A stretch of DNA of 64,000 nt, from the NCBI RefSeq assembly GCF_000513195.1, contig NZ_CBVI010000015.1, positions 36,192 through 100,191 of the forward strand. Direction: 5' to 3'. Positions 24,501-34,585 of the stretch are shown one piece after another. The translations under genes were made by a program, and so were the position numbers. Position 1 is the first letter of the stretch, and every line of letters begins with the position of its first letter. Under the pieces are notes generated by a model. That model made no database searches and was not told the origin of the DNA. It was given only the letters and a program-made list of their open reading frames with translations. This stretch comes from Bacteroides timonensis (GTDB lineage: Bacteria > Bacteroidota > Bacteroidia > Bacteroidales > Bacteroidaceae).

Positions 24501-25760
24501 TTAATCAGCTGTTTGACGAATACGTGAACCTATCAATGCGTAATAGAGCATGAATATCTCGCCCAAAAGTACAATAAACCAAGACCATCTCCAACTTCCG
24601 AGCACATCAGCCAGTATTCCCTGCAACAAAGGCAGGATGGCCCCCCCCACTACACCTATCATAAACACCCCGGAAGCCACAGATGTATATTTACCCAAAT
24701 GGGCTACGGACAGGGTAAAGATGGCTCCCCACATAATAGAATGGAACAATCCGACTGCCGTCAGCAACCACGGATTATTCAGAAGGATAGCCAGCAAGGC
24801 AAGTGCTCCTGCCGAAACCGTAGTTACGACCAACTGCACACGAGGAGAAATCTTACTCAAAGAGCTTCCTACCAACCGTCCCACGAGCATCCCACCCCAA
24901 TATAGTGTAGCCATTAATGCCGGAGATGCATAATTCATTTCAATGGCATACAGATTGATATTGGCACCTATACAGACTTCCACGCCCACATAACAGAATA
25001 TAGCACAGACTCCTAAAGTGAGATGCCGGAACGACCAGATACTCTTTTCCAGCTTCTCACCTTTCTCTATCCGGGTTCCCTTTATATCCGGCAAAGATAG
25101 TTTCATTAACAGGAAAACAATCAAAGAAATCACCACTATCAGCACCAGGAACGGAATCATTAACTGATCTATCCGGATATCTTCCATTGCCAAGCCACCA
25201 AAAACAACACCCGTAACAAAATAAGGAGCCAAAGTGGTTCCTACAGAATTGGCAGAGCCACCAATGGCAAGACGTTGAATGGCTTGTGTACCTTTCACAT
25301 GGCAAGCCGTGAGATAAGGATTGATAACCACCTGCAAGATGGTAGCAGAAGCTCCCACCACAAAAGACCCCAAAAGGAAAATAAAGAAACCACCGGGAAT
25401 AACATTTCCTCCAACATGCCAGTTGGCTTCCGGAAAGAAAACCGTAAAATAAGAGGAAGCGAAAAATAATCCCAAACCAACCACCATTACCAACAGTCCG
25501 CGCATCAGCGTACCTTTATAGCCATATTTACTAATCCAGGACGACCCTACCCGACCACAGACCGGATAAGCCAGGAACCAAGAGAAGGTAATCAATGTGG
25601 CGAATGTGTTTTTCAGGCCACCCACTTCGGCAAGGAATGTTTCTTTCAGCGGTCCCTGGAACTGAGTATTGGCAGTTGTGAGGAAACCTACAATGAAGAA
25701 CAGGAATACCATTGTGATAAATGGTCCCATATAGTTCACTTGTTTTTCTTGTTGTGTCAT
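24501..25760 (-). CDS. MFS sugar transporter (FucP/NagP-like)
   Basis: With start at ATG 25760 the protein has 419 residues and about 12 membrane helices. MGPFITMVFLFFIVGFLTTANTQFQGPLKETF and the central QVVINPYLTACHVKGTQAIQRLAIGGSANSVGT fit the FucP/GluP-type H+-sugar symporter group, which includes N-acetylglucosamine permeases in Bacteroidetes. The frame continues upstream to 25943 over the nagB gene end, but that part is basic and not family-like. It follows nagB by 4 bp. The likely substrate is an N-acetyl amino sugar, by context. Confidence 0.87.
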   Translation of the reverse strand: MTQQEKQVNYMGPFITMVFLFFIVGFLTTANTQFQGPLKETFLAEVGGLKNTFATLITFSWFLAYPVCGRVGSSWISKYGYKGTLMRGLLVMVVGLGLFFASSYFTVFFPEANWHVGGNVIPGGFFIFLLGSFVVGASATILQVVINPYLTACHVKGTQAIQRLAIGGSANSVGTTLAPYFVTGVVFGGLAMEDIRIDQLMIPFLVLIVVISLIVFLLMKLSLPDIKGTRIEKGEKLEKSIWSFRHLTLGVCAIFCYVGVEVCIGANINLYAIEMNYASPALMATLYWGGMLVGRLVGSSLSKISPRVQLVVTTVSAGALALLAILLNNPWLLTAVGLFHSIMWGAIFTLSVAHLGKYTSVASGVFMIGVVGGAILPLLQGILADVLGSWRWSWFIVLLGEIFMLYYALIGSRIRQTAD

Positions 25761-25764
25761 AGTA

Positions 25765-26475
25765 TCATGTATTAAATAAAAGAAATTCGCAATTCGGGTG
25801 AAGCTGAAGTACCGATGCAGGAACTTCCGGCGTAACGGGCCCCTCCAGCATTTTCCTGACAATATCCGCCTTGTTCGCACCTTTGGCAACCAATACGATT
25901 TTGCGGGCCTGCATGATATTCCGGATTCCCAAGGTAGCACCACCCAGTTCTTTCTCCGGCGGTGTATTCGTTTCCCGTCGGATACGTTCTTCCAGTTCAG
26001 TATTCATTTGAGTCACCCATGTTTCTCCACCTAAGGGAGAACCAGGTTGGTTAAAACCCAAATGGCCATTCTCACCCAATCCCAAAATCAATAGGTCAAT
26101 GCCTCCACGGCTCTCTATTTCTTGCTGGAAGAGCTTGCAGGCTTTGTCAAAATCATCAGAGACTGTAGGTAGCATCAGGAAGTTGTCTTCTTGGATGCCC
26201 AGCGTATCGATCAGTTCTGTCTTCAGCATTGTGTAACATGCACCTGCATACTCACGGGGTACATTAGTCACCTCGTCCAGTCCGAAGAATGTAACAGAAG
26301 AAACATCAAAAGGATATCGGGAATAGATTTCTCCAACCAGGCGATGCAGGTTGCCGGTAGTACGCCCTGTAGAAAGTCCGATAACACTTTCCGGCTTATT
26401 CAGAATTTCACCAATAATGCGCCATGCAGCGATACAATCAAATTCTTTTTCACTCTTTGCTATAGTTATTTTCAT
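25765..26475 (-). CDS. nagB: Glucosamine-6-phosphate deaminase family protein
   Basis: The 236-residue enzyme converts glucosamine-6-phosphate to fructose-6-phosphate and ammonia. Motifs: GLSTGRTTGNLHRL (phosphate loop), TFFGLDEVTN with the catalytic Asp, and LLILGLGENGHLGFNQPGSPL. Length matches the short NagB class. Between the ROK kinase and the MFS transporter it defines an amino-sugar catabolic operon. A deacetylase (NagA) is not in this window, so it must be encoded elsewhere if the substrate is N-acetylated. Confidence 0.88.
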   Translation of the reverse strand: MKITIAKSEKEFDCIAAWRIIGEILNKPESVIGLSTGRTTGNLHRLVGEIYSRYPFDVSSVTFFGLDEVTNVPREYAGACYTMLKTELIDTLGIQEDNFLMLPTVSDDFDKACKLFQQEIESRGGIDLLILGLGENGHLGFNQPGSPLGGETWVTQMNTELEERIRRETNTPPEKELGGATLGIRNIMQARKIVLVAKGANKADIVRKMLEGPVTPEVPASVLQLHPNCEFLLFNT

Positions 26476-26511
26476 GAGTCCACTTTCTTATCACTAATCA
26501 TTAATCATTAT

Positions 26512-27453
26512 TTACATATTCATCGCCACCGCGCCTGCACCCAGCAAACCTATAAAACCCGGGTTCAGTTTAGTGATTACCACGCCATTGGTTACAAAGC
26601 GCATCGTAGTAGGATGAAGTTTCTCCAGTATTTTCTCATGAATATATCCGCCGGACACAATGCCGCCACCCAATACCACCGTATCAGGATCAGTAACCCG
26701 TACCAGATTCATGATAAGATTTGCCAAAGCTTCCGAGGCATTTTCAACCAGAGCCACACACAAAGGATCTCCTTTCTGGCTTAGCGCAAAGACTTCGCTG
26801 ATCAGTACCCGTTCTCCCTTTTCTGCCGGGATATGCAGATTGGTTTCATATCGGTTGCGAAGAAGACGGGCGCAATTATCAAAACCGATACCGGCAGCAA
26901 TGGCCTCCACACAATCCATTCTTCCGCAACCACACTTAATGCCAAGATTCACTCCCACACGCACGTGCCCTACCTCACCCGCATTGAAGTGACTGCCACG
27001 TATCTGCCTGCCATTGATAACCGTACCGACGGCAATACCTGTACCTACATTAATATAAATAAAGTTCTTGGATATTTGTCCGAATCCCCAGACACGTTCA
27101 GCGCGAGTGGCACTTTTCACATCATTATCTATATGGCAGGGGATACCATAAATATCCGACAATTCCTTTGCCAGCGCTATCGGTTGCGTCCGACTCGGAT
27201 CAATCTGTAACCAAATGCCCTGATTAGGATCTACACGCCCTATCAGCCCGACTCCCATACCGACAGGTTTCTGGTCACACCAACCCACCGTACGGATATA
27301 ATCATCGAGTGACGACTTTATGATTTCCGAAGCTGCTTGCTGGTTAAAATATCCGGAGTCATATTTCTTATACCTTAAAATATTACCATGGCTGTCCACC
27401 TCACCAATCAGTAGCTTGGTTCCACCCAAATCAAGACCTAAATAAGTTTCCAT
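26512..27453 (-). CDS. ROK-family sugar kinase
   Basis: The 313-residue kinase has the phosphate motif LGLDLGGTKLLIG at 5-17, catalytic HIDNDVKSATRAE with D111, the ROK metal region FNAGEVGHVRVG with E160 and H163, and the zinc cysteines CGCGRMDC at 174-181. DTVVLGGGIVSGG is the second nucleotide segment. It is likely a GlcNAc, ManNAc or glucose kinase; operon position with nagB favours an amino sugar. It is 36 bp upstream of nagB. Confidence 0.88.
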   Translation of the reverse strand: METYLGLDLGGTKLLIGEVDSHGNILRYKKYDSGYFNQQAASEIIKSSLDDYIRTVGWCDQKPVGMGVGLIGRVDPNQGIWLQIDPSRTQPIALAKELSDIYGIPCHIDNDVKSATRAERVWGFGQISKNFIYINVGTGIAVGTVINGRQIRGSHFNAGEVGHVRVGVNLGIKCGCGRMDCVEAIAAGIGFDNCARLLRNRYETNLHIPAEKGERVLISEVFALSQKGDPLCVALVENASEALANLIMNLVRVTDPDTVVLGGGIVSGGYIHEKILEKLHPTTMRFVTNGVVITKLNPGFIGLLGAGAVAMNM

Positions 27454-27468
27454 TCTTTATTGTGTTTT

Positions 27469-27495
27469 TAATATTGTTTACTGTCCACAATATTA
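27469..27495. promoter_or_regulatory. Inverted repeat upstream of the ROK-kinase operon (candidate operator)
   Basis: TAATATTG at 27469-27476 and CAATATTA at 27488-27495 are perfect complements with an 11-nt spacer. They lie 15-42 bp upstream of the kinase start, between it and the HTCS gene. An operator role for the HTCS is inference from position. Confidence 0.35.
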
Positions 27496-27581
27496 CGCAC
27501 TATCAGGAAAACGGGAGTTGATTATCTAACAAAAAAGGTTTGATACCTGTCCGTGGTGGTTAAAAAGCTATCCTTAATACT

Positions 27582-30500
27582 TTAAATCTTGCTGGGACTC
27601 GTACCAAACTGCTTTTTAAAGCAAGTACTGAAGTATTTTGAATCAGAAAATCCAACCATGGAAGATACTTCACCAATCGAAAATCTTCGGGAAGCCAGAA
27701 GTTCTTTCGCCTTATTCAGACGGACAATACGGATAAAATCATTAGGTCCTTGCCCGGTCAAGGTCTTGATCTTATTATAAACGGAAGTACGGCTCATGCC
27801 CAACATACGGCAAAAGTCGTTGATAGAGAATTCTGAATTAGAAAGTTCTTCATCAATCACTTCCATCACTTTATCCATGAACTCCTTGTCCAGCTGGCTG
27901 GTATAATCTGTATCTTCCGGTGGAGTATCCATAGACAGCACCGTATCGCGAAGATGCTGCCTGTTCTGGAGGATATTCCGTATCCGGACTTTCAGGACAG
28001 AGAGGTCGAAAGGTTTGATTATATAATCATTCGCCCCGGCTTCGAGTCCGAATATGATATTCTCCCTTTCACTCAGAGCCGTCAATAATATCACAGGGAT
28101 ATGGCTCGTATCGACAGAAGATTTCAGTATACGGCACAATTCATCACCTTCTAACACAGGCATGACAATATCCGAAATAATAATATCCGGATTGATCTCC
28201 CTTGCCATCTCCAAAGCCTTCCCGCCATCGGGCACCCCGATTACTTTATATTCTGATGACAAACTGTTCATCAGATACTCCCTCATATCTTTATCATCCT
28301 CAGCCAGAAGCAACACATTCTTACCGGCATCTTCCTGTTCCGGGAAGGTATCAACAGCGGGTATTTCCAGAGTATTTTCTTTTCGCTCAACAACTATCCC
28401 CGACTTTATCTTCAACGGGAATGTAACGGTAAATGTCGTCCCTTTACCTTCTGTACTGCTAAACGAAATATCACCGTGATGCTGCTTCACAATCCTCCGT
28501 GTAATCATCAGTCCGATACCTGAACCCGTTTCCTGAAAGTTCATGGCATTCTGTGCCCGATAATACTCATGAAAGATATTTCTTTGTTCTTCTTTTGGAA
28601 TGCCGATACCTGTATCTTTTACTTCAATCGACCATTTCTTCTTCGTTGTTCTTACCGTAATATAGATAATCCCTTTCTCCGTATATTTCAAGGCATTCGA
28701 AAGGAGATTGTCCACAATATGATCCACCTTATCCCGGTCCATCCACACCTGCGGCATGTCCGCCTCTGCCTTCAACTGAATTTCCACTCCCTTTTGCAGG
28801 ACGGCCATGTGGAACTCCGCTATCTTTTCTTCCAGATAAGCTTTGATATCATAAGGAGAGACTTTCAGGCATTCGGCATGCAGTTCCGTTTTCTGTAAGT
28901 CCAACAACTGAGTAACCATACTCAACAGTTTCTCGGCATTCTTCACAGCTACCGCCACTGTCTTCTTACTTTCTTCCGGAAGTTCCCGCTGTGCTTCAAG
29001 TTCGCTCAGAGGTGCCTTTATCAAGCTGATCGGGGTGCGTATATCATGCGCTATGCTGATAAAGGAACGTATCTTCTCCTTTACCCGGTCTTCATTGGCT
29101 TTATGCCTCCGATACTGCACAAAGATATAAACAAAGACAGAAAGCAATATAAAATAAAACAGCAATGCCCACCATGAAACCCAGTAAGGACTACTGATTA
29201 CCACCTTCAGACTGCGCTCCCCTATCTGTTGCCCGGTATATTTATCAAATGCCCGCAACCGGAATGTGTATGTACCGGAAGAGAGGTCCATATAGTTCAC
29301 GCTCCGCACCGAATTGGAGTGTTCCCATTCTTCATTATGCCCCTCCAACATATACTCATACCTGATTCTGTGTGGAGCCGTAAAATTGATGGCAGAGAAA
29401 GAGATGGAGAATGAATTCTGATTATAGTTCAAGCCGATCTTCTGCGTGTCGTTGATATTAGTCTTTAAAAGGGAACCTTTCATACCCGCCTTCACCGATT
29501 CATAAAGCAATTTAAAATCTGTCAGTATCAGTTTGACAGGACCATGCTGTCCGAAGTCCAACGAAGGAGAAAAGGTGATCACTCCCTCTGCCGTACCCCA
29601 AGCTAGGCATCCGTCATTCAGTTTAAAGGCTGCATTAGGGTTATAATATCCCCAGGTAATATCCAGAAAATCATTTGCACTGATCAGAATATCTTTTGAT
29701 AAGTCCAGACAATAGAGTTCTTTTTCCGTACTGAACCAGATACGGCCGTCGTTATCTTCCAACAGGCTATTGATGGAATTGGAGGCAAGACCGTTATCCG
29801 TAGTATAGACACGCGCCTCTCCTCTATCAGGGTTGAAACGCACCAATCCTTCTCCGTCGGTGGCAAGCCATATATCCCCGGATGAAGATTGTAATAGACA
29901 TCGGATAGGATAGTGCAGGGAAATGTCCCCGAACTTCTGGTGCCACTGTATTTCCCCCGTAGCTTTATCAAAAATAGCCAGACCACTACATCCTGCTATC
30001 AGTAATGAACCGTCTTTACCGGCCCTCAAGTCTCCTACACAATCAATCGGATAATAGGTATAAGTATCTGTCAGCATATTATAGCGTGTAAATTCGCCTT
30101 CAATACCCCCTACCCAAAGACAATCACCTTCCGCATGGATAGCATAAATGTAATCGGTTGCCACACCCTTGTCCGAACCGGTTTTCCGTTTTTCCATCTT
30201 TTGCACCTTACCTGTTCGCTTATGAATGGCATAAAGACCGATGCCATATCCGCCGGCCCAGATGTTTCCTCTTGAGTCTTCAGCAAGAGCCAACACTACT
30301 TTAGAGCCATGCCCTGTACCATCCAGGAAGTGCTTCCATTGGCGCTGTTTGGATTGGTAAAGGCTGATCCCATTGTTTGTGCCATACCAGCAATCTCCCT
30401 CTGAATCCTGAAATATGACATTGATATGATCCGATTTCAGGGAATTGACATTATTCTGTTCATGCTTCATTCTCCTTACATCAGGAATATTGGGGTCTAA

Positions 30501-31487
30501 GTAGCTGATGCCATTGGTGGAGGTACTCACCCAAATGCCGCCAAATTCATCTACACAGATATCAGAAACGGTATTACCATTCAGACTTCTTTCATCATCT
30601 TCATTGGTGATATAATGCTTCAGAAGTCGTTCCGTGGTTCTGTCTATCTGGAAAACACCGGCACCATCGGCTCCTATCAGCAAGGTGTTATCGGGAGCCT
30701 GTGCAAAAGCGCGAATGGGAACATGGGGGATGAACTCTTTGAAAGACCGCACTTTCCTTGTTGATTTGTCCACGACAAAAGCCCCGTCGGAAAAAGTACC
30801 TACAAATAATTTATCTCCGGAAACATACAACGATTTGACATGCATTTCCGCGGGAAGAGGTATCGCTTCCTCTGAAGAAAAACCGGTTTTATTCGCTCGC
30901 TTCAGCCGATAGATACCTTGATTGGTTCCGGCACAGAATTCGGTATCATCTGTCTGCACCATGCAATTGACGCATTGACCCTCCAACCCGGCAAGCAATA
31001 AGCCAGACTCTTTTTCCCAACAGTAAACACCCGTTGACATACACACCCAAAGGCGATTGTCCGCATCAAAAAGGATATTATTCAAGACTGGAGAAGAAAG
31101 ATATCCGGATGCATCGACACGCAGTTGAAAAGCATCCGTCCGGTTATCGTACGCGTATATCTTCCCGTTCTTCAAAGCAATCCAGATATTCCCCGAATAA
31201 TCGCAGGTCATGGTAGTGGAAGACAGGATATGATCTTTGGACTCCACCGTTTCGTCCAGCTGATAGTGTTTTATTTCATTGCCGTCATACCGGTCTACCC
31301 CCATATGGGTATAGGCCCATATAAAACCGGCAGAATCTTTACTGATCTGGAACATCTGCCGGCTGCTCAACCCTTCTTTTATACTCAAGGGACGAAACGA
31401 ACCGGCAAATAAAGTGAAGCATTGAAGGAGAAATATAAGTAAGGTGAAAATGTATTTTATCATAATATCGTTATTATCTGCCTGCAT
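27582..31487 (-). CDS. Hybrid two-component system sensor/regulator (HTCS)
   Basis: A 1301-residue one-protein signalling system. The signal peptide is followed by a periplasmic sensor of Reg_prop beta-propeller repeats (about 35-690) and a Y_Y_Y domain (about 700-765). A membrane helix (WWALLFYFILLSVFVYIF) and a histidine kinase follow, with H814 in IAHDIRTPIS, an N-box DNLLSNALKY, and DTGIGI/GSGIGL nucleotide loops. Next come a receiver (about 1059-1173, phosphoacceptor D1106 in IISDIV) and a C-terminal AraC-type HTH. HTCSs bind oligosaccharides in the periplasm and activate nearby glycan genes. A second ATG at 31463 may be the true start. The downstream amino-sugar operon is its likely target. 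Confidence 0.93.
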   Translation of the reverse strand: MQADNNDIMIKYIFTLLIFLLQCFTLFAGSFRPLSIKEGLSSRQMFQISKDSAGFIWAYTHMGVDRYDGNEIKHYQLDETVESKDHILSSTTMTCDYSGNIWIALKNGKIYAYDNRTDAFQLRVDASGYLSSPVLNNILFDADNRLWVCMSTGVYCWEKESGLLLAGLEGQCVNCMVQTDDTEFCAGTNQGIYRLKRANKTGFSSEEAIPLPAEMHVKSLYVSGDKLFVGTFSDGAFVVDKSTRKVRSFKEFIPHVPIRAFAQAPDNTLLIGADGAGVFQIDRTTERLLKHYITNEDDERSLNGNTVSDICVDEFGGIWVSTSTNGISYLDPNIPDVRRMKHEQNNVNSLKSDHINVIFQDSEGDCWYGTNNGISLYQSKQRQWKHFLDGTGHGSKVVLALAEDSRGNIWAGGYGIGLYAIHKRTGKVQKMEKRKTGSDKGVATDYIYAIHAEGDCLWVGGIEGEFTRYNMLTDTYTYYPIDCVGDLRAGKDGSLLIAGCSGLAIFDKATGEIQWHQKFGDISLHYPIRCLLQSSSGDIWLATDGEGLVRFNPDRGEARVYTTDNGLASNSINSLLEDNDGRIWFSTEKELYCLDLSKDILISANDFLDITWGYYNPNAAFKLNDGCLAWGTAEGVITFSPSLDFGQHGPVKLILTDFKLLYESVKAGMKGSLLKTNINDTQKIGLNYNQNSFSISFSAINFTAPHRIRYEYMLEGHNEEWEHSNSVRSVNYMDLSSGTYTFRLRAFDKYTGQQIGERSLKVVISSPYWVSWWALLFYFILLSVFVYIFVQYRRHKANEDRVKEKIRSFISIAHDIRTPISLIKAPLSELEAQRELPEESKKTVAVAVKNAEKLLSMVTQLLDLQKTELHAECLKVSPYDIKAYLEEKIAEFHMAVLQKGVEIQLKAEADMPQVWMDRDKVDHIVDNLLSNALKYTEKGIIYITVRTTKKKWSIEVKDTGIGIPKEEQRNIFHEYYRAQNAMNFQETGSGIGLMITRRIVKQHHGDISFSSTEGKGTTFTVTFPLKIKSGIVVERKENTLEIPAVDTFPEQEDAGKNVLLLAEDDKDMREYLMNSLSSEYKVIGVPDGGKALEMAREINPDIIISDIVMPVLEGDELCRILKSSVDTSHIPVILLTALSERENIIFGLEAGANDYIIKPFDLSVLKVRIRNILQNRQHLRDTVLSMDTPPEDTDYTSQLDKEFMDKVMEVIDEELSNSEFSINDFCRMLGMSRTSVYNKIKTLTGQGPNDFIRIVRLNKAKELLASRRFSIGEVSSMVGFSDSKYFSTCFKKQFGTSPSKI

Positions 31488-31524
31488 TACACATTTATAG
31501 GTTTCGCGGATGCAATATTAGACA

Positions 31525-31532
31525 CAAATATA
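31525..31532 (-). promoter_or_regulatory. -7 element for the HTCS gene
   Basis: TATATTTG on the minus strand matches the Bacteroides -7 consensus, 38 bp upstream of the annotated start. Confidence 0.5.
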
Positions 31533-31575
31533 AAAAAAGTGGTTTAAAAACTATCCAAATAGGTTTGATTTCTAT

Positions 31576-31583
31576 TACTTTTG
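31576..31583 (+). promoter_or_regulatory. -7 element for the receiver/PPDK_N gene
   Basis: TACTTTTG matches TAnnTTTG and lies 29 bp upstream of the ATG at 31613. No convincing -33 element was seen. Confidence 0.45.
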
Positions 31584-31612
31584 TCCATCAAACCAATAAA
31601 CCGTGATAAGCC

Positions 31613-34582
31613 ATGCTCAGCAAGCTTAAATTAAACCAGCTCTATTTCAAAGATACGCAGTTCGCTAACCTGATGACGCGACGCATCTTCAACGTCCTTC
31701 TGATAGCCAATCCTTATGACGCTTTCATGCTGGAAGATGACGGACGCATTGACGAGAAAATCTTTAATGAATATACTTCACTTTCTCTGCGCTACCCCCC
31801 CCGCTTTACCCAGGTGTCTACCTGTGAAGAAGCTCTGGCACAACTCTCTACCGTACCGTTCGATCTCATCATCTGTATGCCGGGAACGGGAGATAACGAC
31901 AGTTTCGATGTGGCGCGACACATCAAGAGCCTTTACGAACATATTCCCATGGTAATACTGACCCCTTTCAGCCACGGTATCACCAAACGCATCGCCAACG
32001 AAGACCTGAGTCCTTTCGAATATATCTTCTGCTGGCTGGGAAACACGGACCTACTGGTGTCTATCATCAAACTGATAGAGGACAAGATGAACCTGGAACA
32101 CGACGTAAATGAAGTAGGTGTGCAGGTGATTCTGGTTGTGGAGGACGGTATCCGTTTTTATTCATCCATATTGCCCAACCTCTATAAGTTCGTATTGAAA
32201 CAGAGCCAGGAGTTCAGTACCGAAGCATTGAATGCCCATCAGCGCACGTTGCGTATGCGTGGACGTCCGAAGATTGTACTGGCCCGTACGTATGAAGAAG
32301 CTATAGGCATTTACGAGAAATACAAGAATAATATATTAGGAGTCATTACCGATGTCCGCTTTCCACGTGTGGAACGTGGTGAAAAGGACGGACTTGCCGG
32401 TATCAAGCTTTGCGCTGCCATCCGTAAGGAAGATCCCTTCGTACCGCTCATCATTCAGTCGTCCGAATCGGAGAATGCGCTTTATGCTTCAAAATATGGT
32501 GCCGCCTTTATCGATAAGAATTCCAAGAAGATGGACGTAGACCTACGCCGCATCGTATCGGACAATTTCGGTTTCGGCGACTTCATCTTCCGCAATCCCG
32601 ACACACTGGAAGAGATAGCACGTGTAAAGAACCTGAAGGAATTACAAAACATCCTTTTTGCCGTACCGGCAGAGTCATTCCTCTATCATATCAGCCGCAA
32701 CCATGTCAGCCGCTGGCTCTATTCACGCGCCATGTTCCCGGTAGCAGAATTTCTGAAACCTATCACCTGGAACAGTTTGCAGGATGTGGACGCCCACCGT
32801 AAAATCATCTTCGAAGCAATTGTAAAATACCGCAAGATGAAGAACCAGGGTGTGGTAGCCGTGTTCAAGCGTGACCGTTTCGACCGCTACTCCAACTTCG
32901 CCCGCATCGGTGACGGCTCATTGGGAGGTAAAGGGCGCGGCCTCGCTTTCATTGACAATATGGTGAAGCATCACCCTGAATTCGAAGAATTCGATAACGC
33001 CCGTGTTGCCATTCCCAAGACCGTAGTGCTCTGTACTGATGTCTTCGACGAGTTTATGGAGACAAACAATCTGTATCAGGTAGCTCTTTCGGATGCGGAG
33101 GACGACGTGATCCTGCGATACTTCCTGAAAGCTAAGTTACCCGACCGACTGGTAGAAGACTTCTTCACCTTCTTCGATGTAGTGAAGTCTCCGCTTGCCA
33201 TCCGTTCGTCTTCTTTGCTGGAAGATTCACACTATCAGCCTTTTGCCGGAATATACAATACGTATATGATCCCCTATCTGGATGATAAATACGAAATGCT
33301 TCGTATGTTGTCCGATGCCATAAAAGGCGTGTACGCTTCGGTCTACTTCCGCGACAGTAAAGCATATATGCAGGCCACAAGCAATGTCATCGACCAGGAA
33401 AAGATGGCGGTCATTCTGCAAGAGGTAGTCGGCAACCAATATGGTGACCGTTACTACCCCAGTATGTCCGGTGTGGCACGCTCGCTGAACTATTATCCTA
33501 TCGGCGATGAAAAAGCCGAAGAAGGTACTGTGAACCTCGCCCTCGGTTTGGGAAAATATATCGTAGACGGTGGCATGACGCTCCGCTTCTCTCCCTATCA
33601 TCCCCACCAGATATTGCAGACCAGCGAAATGGAAATAGCACTGAAAGAGACGCAAACCCGTTTCTACGCTCTCGACCTGCGTAATGCCGGACACGATTTC
33701 TCTATGGACGACGGCTTCAACCTGTTGAAACTGCACGTGAAAGAGGCGGAAAAGGACGGAGCACTGAATTATATAGCCTCTACCTACGATCCCTACGACC
33801 AGATTATCCGTGACGGTCTATATCCCGGCGGACGCAAAGTCATTACCTTCGCCAATATCCTGCAACACGACGTTTTCCCGTTGGCACGCATACTGCAACT
33901 GGTACTGAAATACGGTGAACAGGAAATGCGCCGCCCCGTCGAAATAGAATTTGCCGCCACCATGAGCCGGGAACAGGACAAATCGGGTACTTTCTACCTG
34001 TTGCAGATACGCCCCATCGTAGATACGAAAGAGATGCTGGATGAAGATCTGACAGCCATACCGGACGATAAAGTACTGCTTCGCTCCAACAATTCCCTGG
34101 GACATGGAATTATGAATGATATCTATGATGTCATCTATGTGAAGACGGATGATTACAGCGCATCGCACAATCAGGAGATTGCCTGGGAAATAGAGAAACT
34201 GAACCAGCAATTCCTTGATGAAGGCAGGAATTATGTTCTCGTTGGGCCCGGACGTTGGGGTAGCAGTGACACATGGCTGGGTATTCCTGTAAAATGGCCA
34301 CATATCAGTGCCGCCCGCGTCATTGTGGAAGCCGGATTGACGAATTATCGCGTAGATCCCAGCCAAGGGACCCACTTCTTCCAGAACCTGACTTCGTTCG
34401 GTGTGGGCTACTTCACTATTAATGCCTTTATGAATGATGGCGTGTATGATCAGGACTTCCTGAATGCACAACCGGCCGTACACGAAAGCAAGTATCTGCG
34501 GCATGTCCACTTCGAACAACCTGTAACAGTAAAGATGGATGGCAAGAAGAAGCTGGGTATTGTGCTCTTACCCGGTGAGTGA
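31613..34582 (+). CDS. Receiver-like / PEP-synthase N-domain protein of unknown function
   Basis: A 989-residue cytoplasmic protein. Residues 26-158 look like a degenerate receiver fold lacking the phospho-Asp (LIICMPG). Residues 171-315 look like a second receiver with E177/D178, D247 in GVITDVRFP and K302 in FIDKNS, so it may still be phosphorylated. From about 440 a PPDK/PEP-synthase ATP-grasp domain is present (GDGSLGGKGRGLAFID, LAIRSSSLLEDSHYQPFAGIYNTY, EIEFA near its end). The phosphohistidine and PEP-binding domains of real PEP synthases are missing. The C-terminal part has VLVGPGRWGSSDTWLGIPV. Conserved-looking architecture, but the reaction is unknown. Confidence 0.85.
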   Translation: MLSKLKLNQLYFKDTQFANLMTRRIFNVLLIANPYDAFMLEDDGRIDEKIFNEYTSLSLRYPPRFTQVSTCEEALAQLSTVPFDLIICMPGTGDNDSFDVARHIKSLYEHIPMVILTPFSHGITKRIANEDLSPFEYIFCWLGNTDLLVSIIKLIEDKMNLEHDVNEVGVQVILVVEDGIRFYSSILPNLYKFVLKQSQEFSTEALNAHQRTLRMRGRPKIVLARTYEEAIGIYEKYKNNILGVITDVRFPRVERGEKDGLAGIKLCAAIRKEDPFVPLIIQSSESENALYASKYGAAFIDKNSKKMDVDLRRIVSDNFGFGDFIFRNPDTLEEIARVKNLKELQNILFAVPAESFLYHISRNHVSRWLYSRAMFPVAEFLKPITWNSLQDVDAHRKIIFEAIVKYRKMKNQGVVAVFKRDRFDRYSNFARIGDGSLGGKGRGLAFIDNMVKHHPEFEEFDNARVAIPKTVVLCTDVFDEFMETNNLYQVALSDAEDDVILRYFLKAKLPDRLVEDFFTFFDVVKSPLAIRSSSLLEDSHYQPFAGIYNTYMIPYLDDKYEMLRMLSDAIKGVYASVYFRDSKAYMQATSNVIDQEKMAVILQEVVGNQYGDRYYPSMSGVARSLNYYPIGDEKAEEGTVNLALGLGKYIVDGGMTLRFSPYHPHQILQTSEMEIALKETQTRFYALDLRNAGHDFSMDDGFNLLKLHVKEAEKDGALNYIASTYDPYDQIIRDGLYPGGRKVITFANILQHDVFPLARILQLVLKYGEQEMRRPVEIEFAATMSREQDKSGTFYLLQIRPIVDTKEMLDEDLTAIPDDKVLLRSNNSLGHGIMNDIYDVIYVKTDDYSASHNQEIAWEIEKLNQQFLDEGRNYVLVGPGRWGSSDTWLGIPVKWPHISAARVIVEAGLTNYRVDPSQGTHFFQNLTSFGVGYFTINAFMNDGVYDQDFLNAQPAVHESKYLRHVHFEQPVTVKMDGKKKLGIVLLPGE

Positions 34583-34585
34583 ACA

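Noticed and set aside
31613..34582. Phosphoenolpyruvate synthase
   Set aside because: Only the ATP-grasp half is present. The mobile phosphohistidine domain and PEP-binding barrel are absent.
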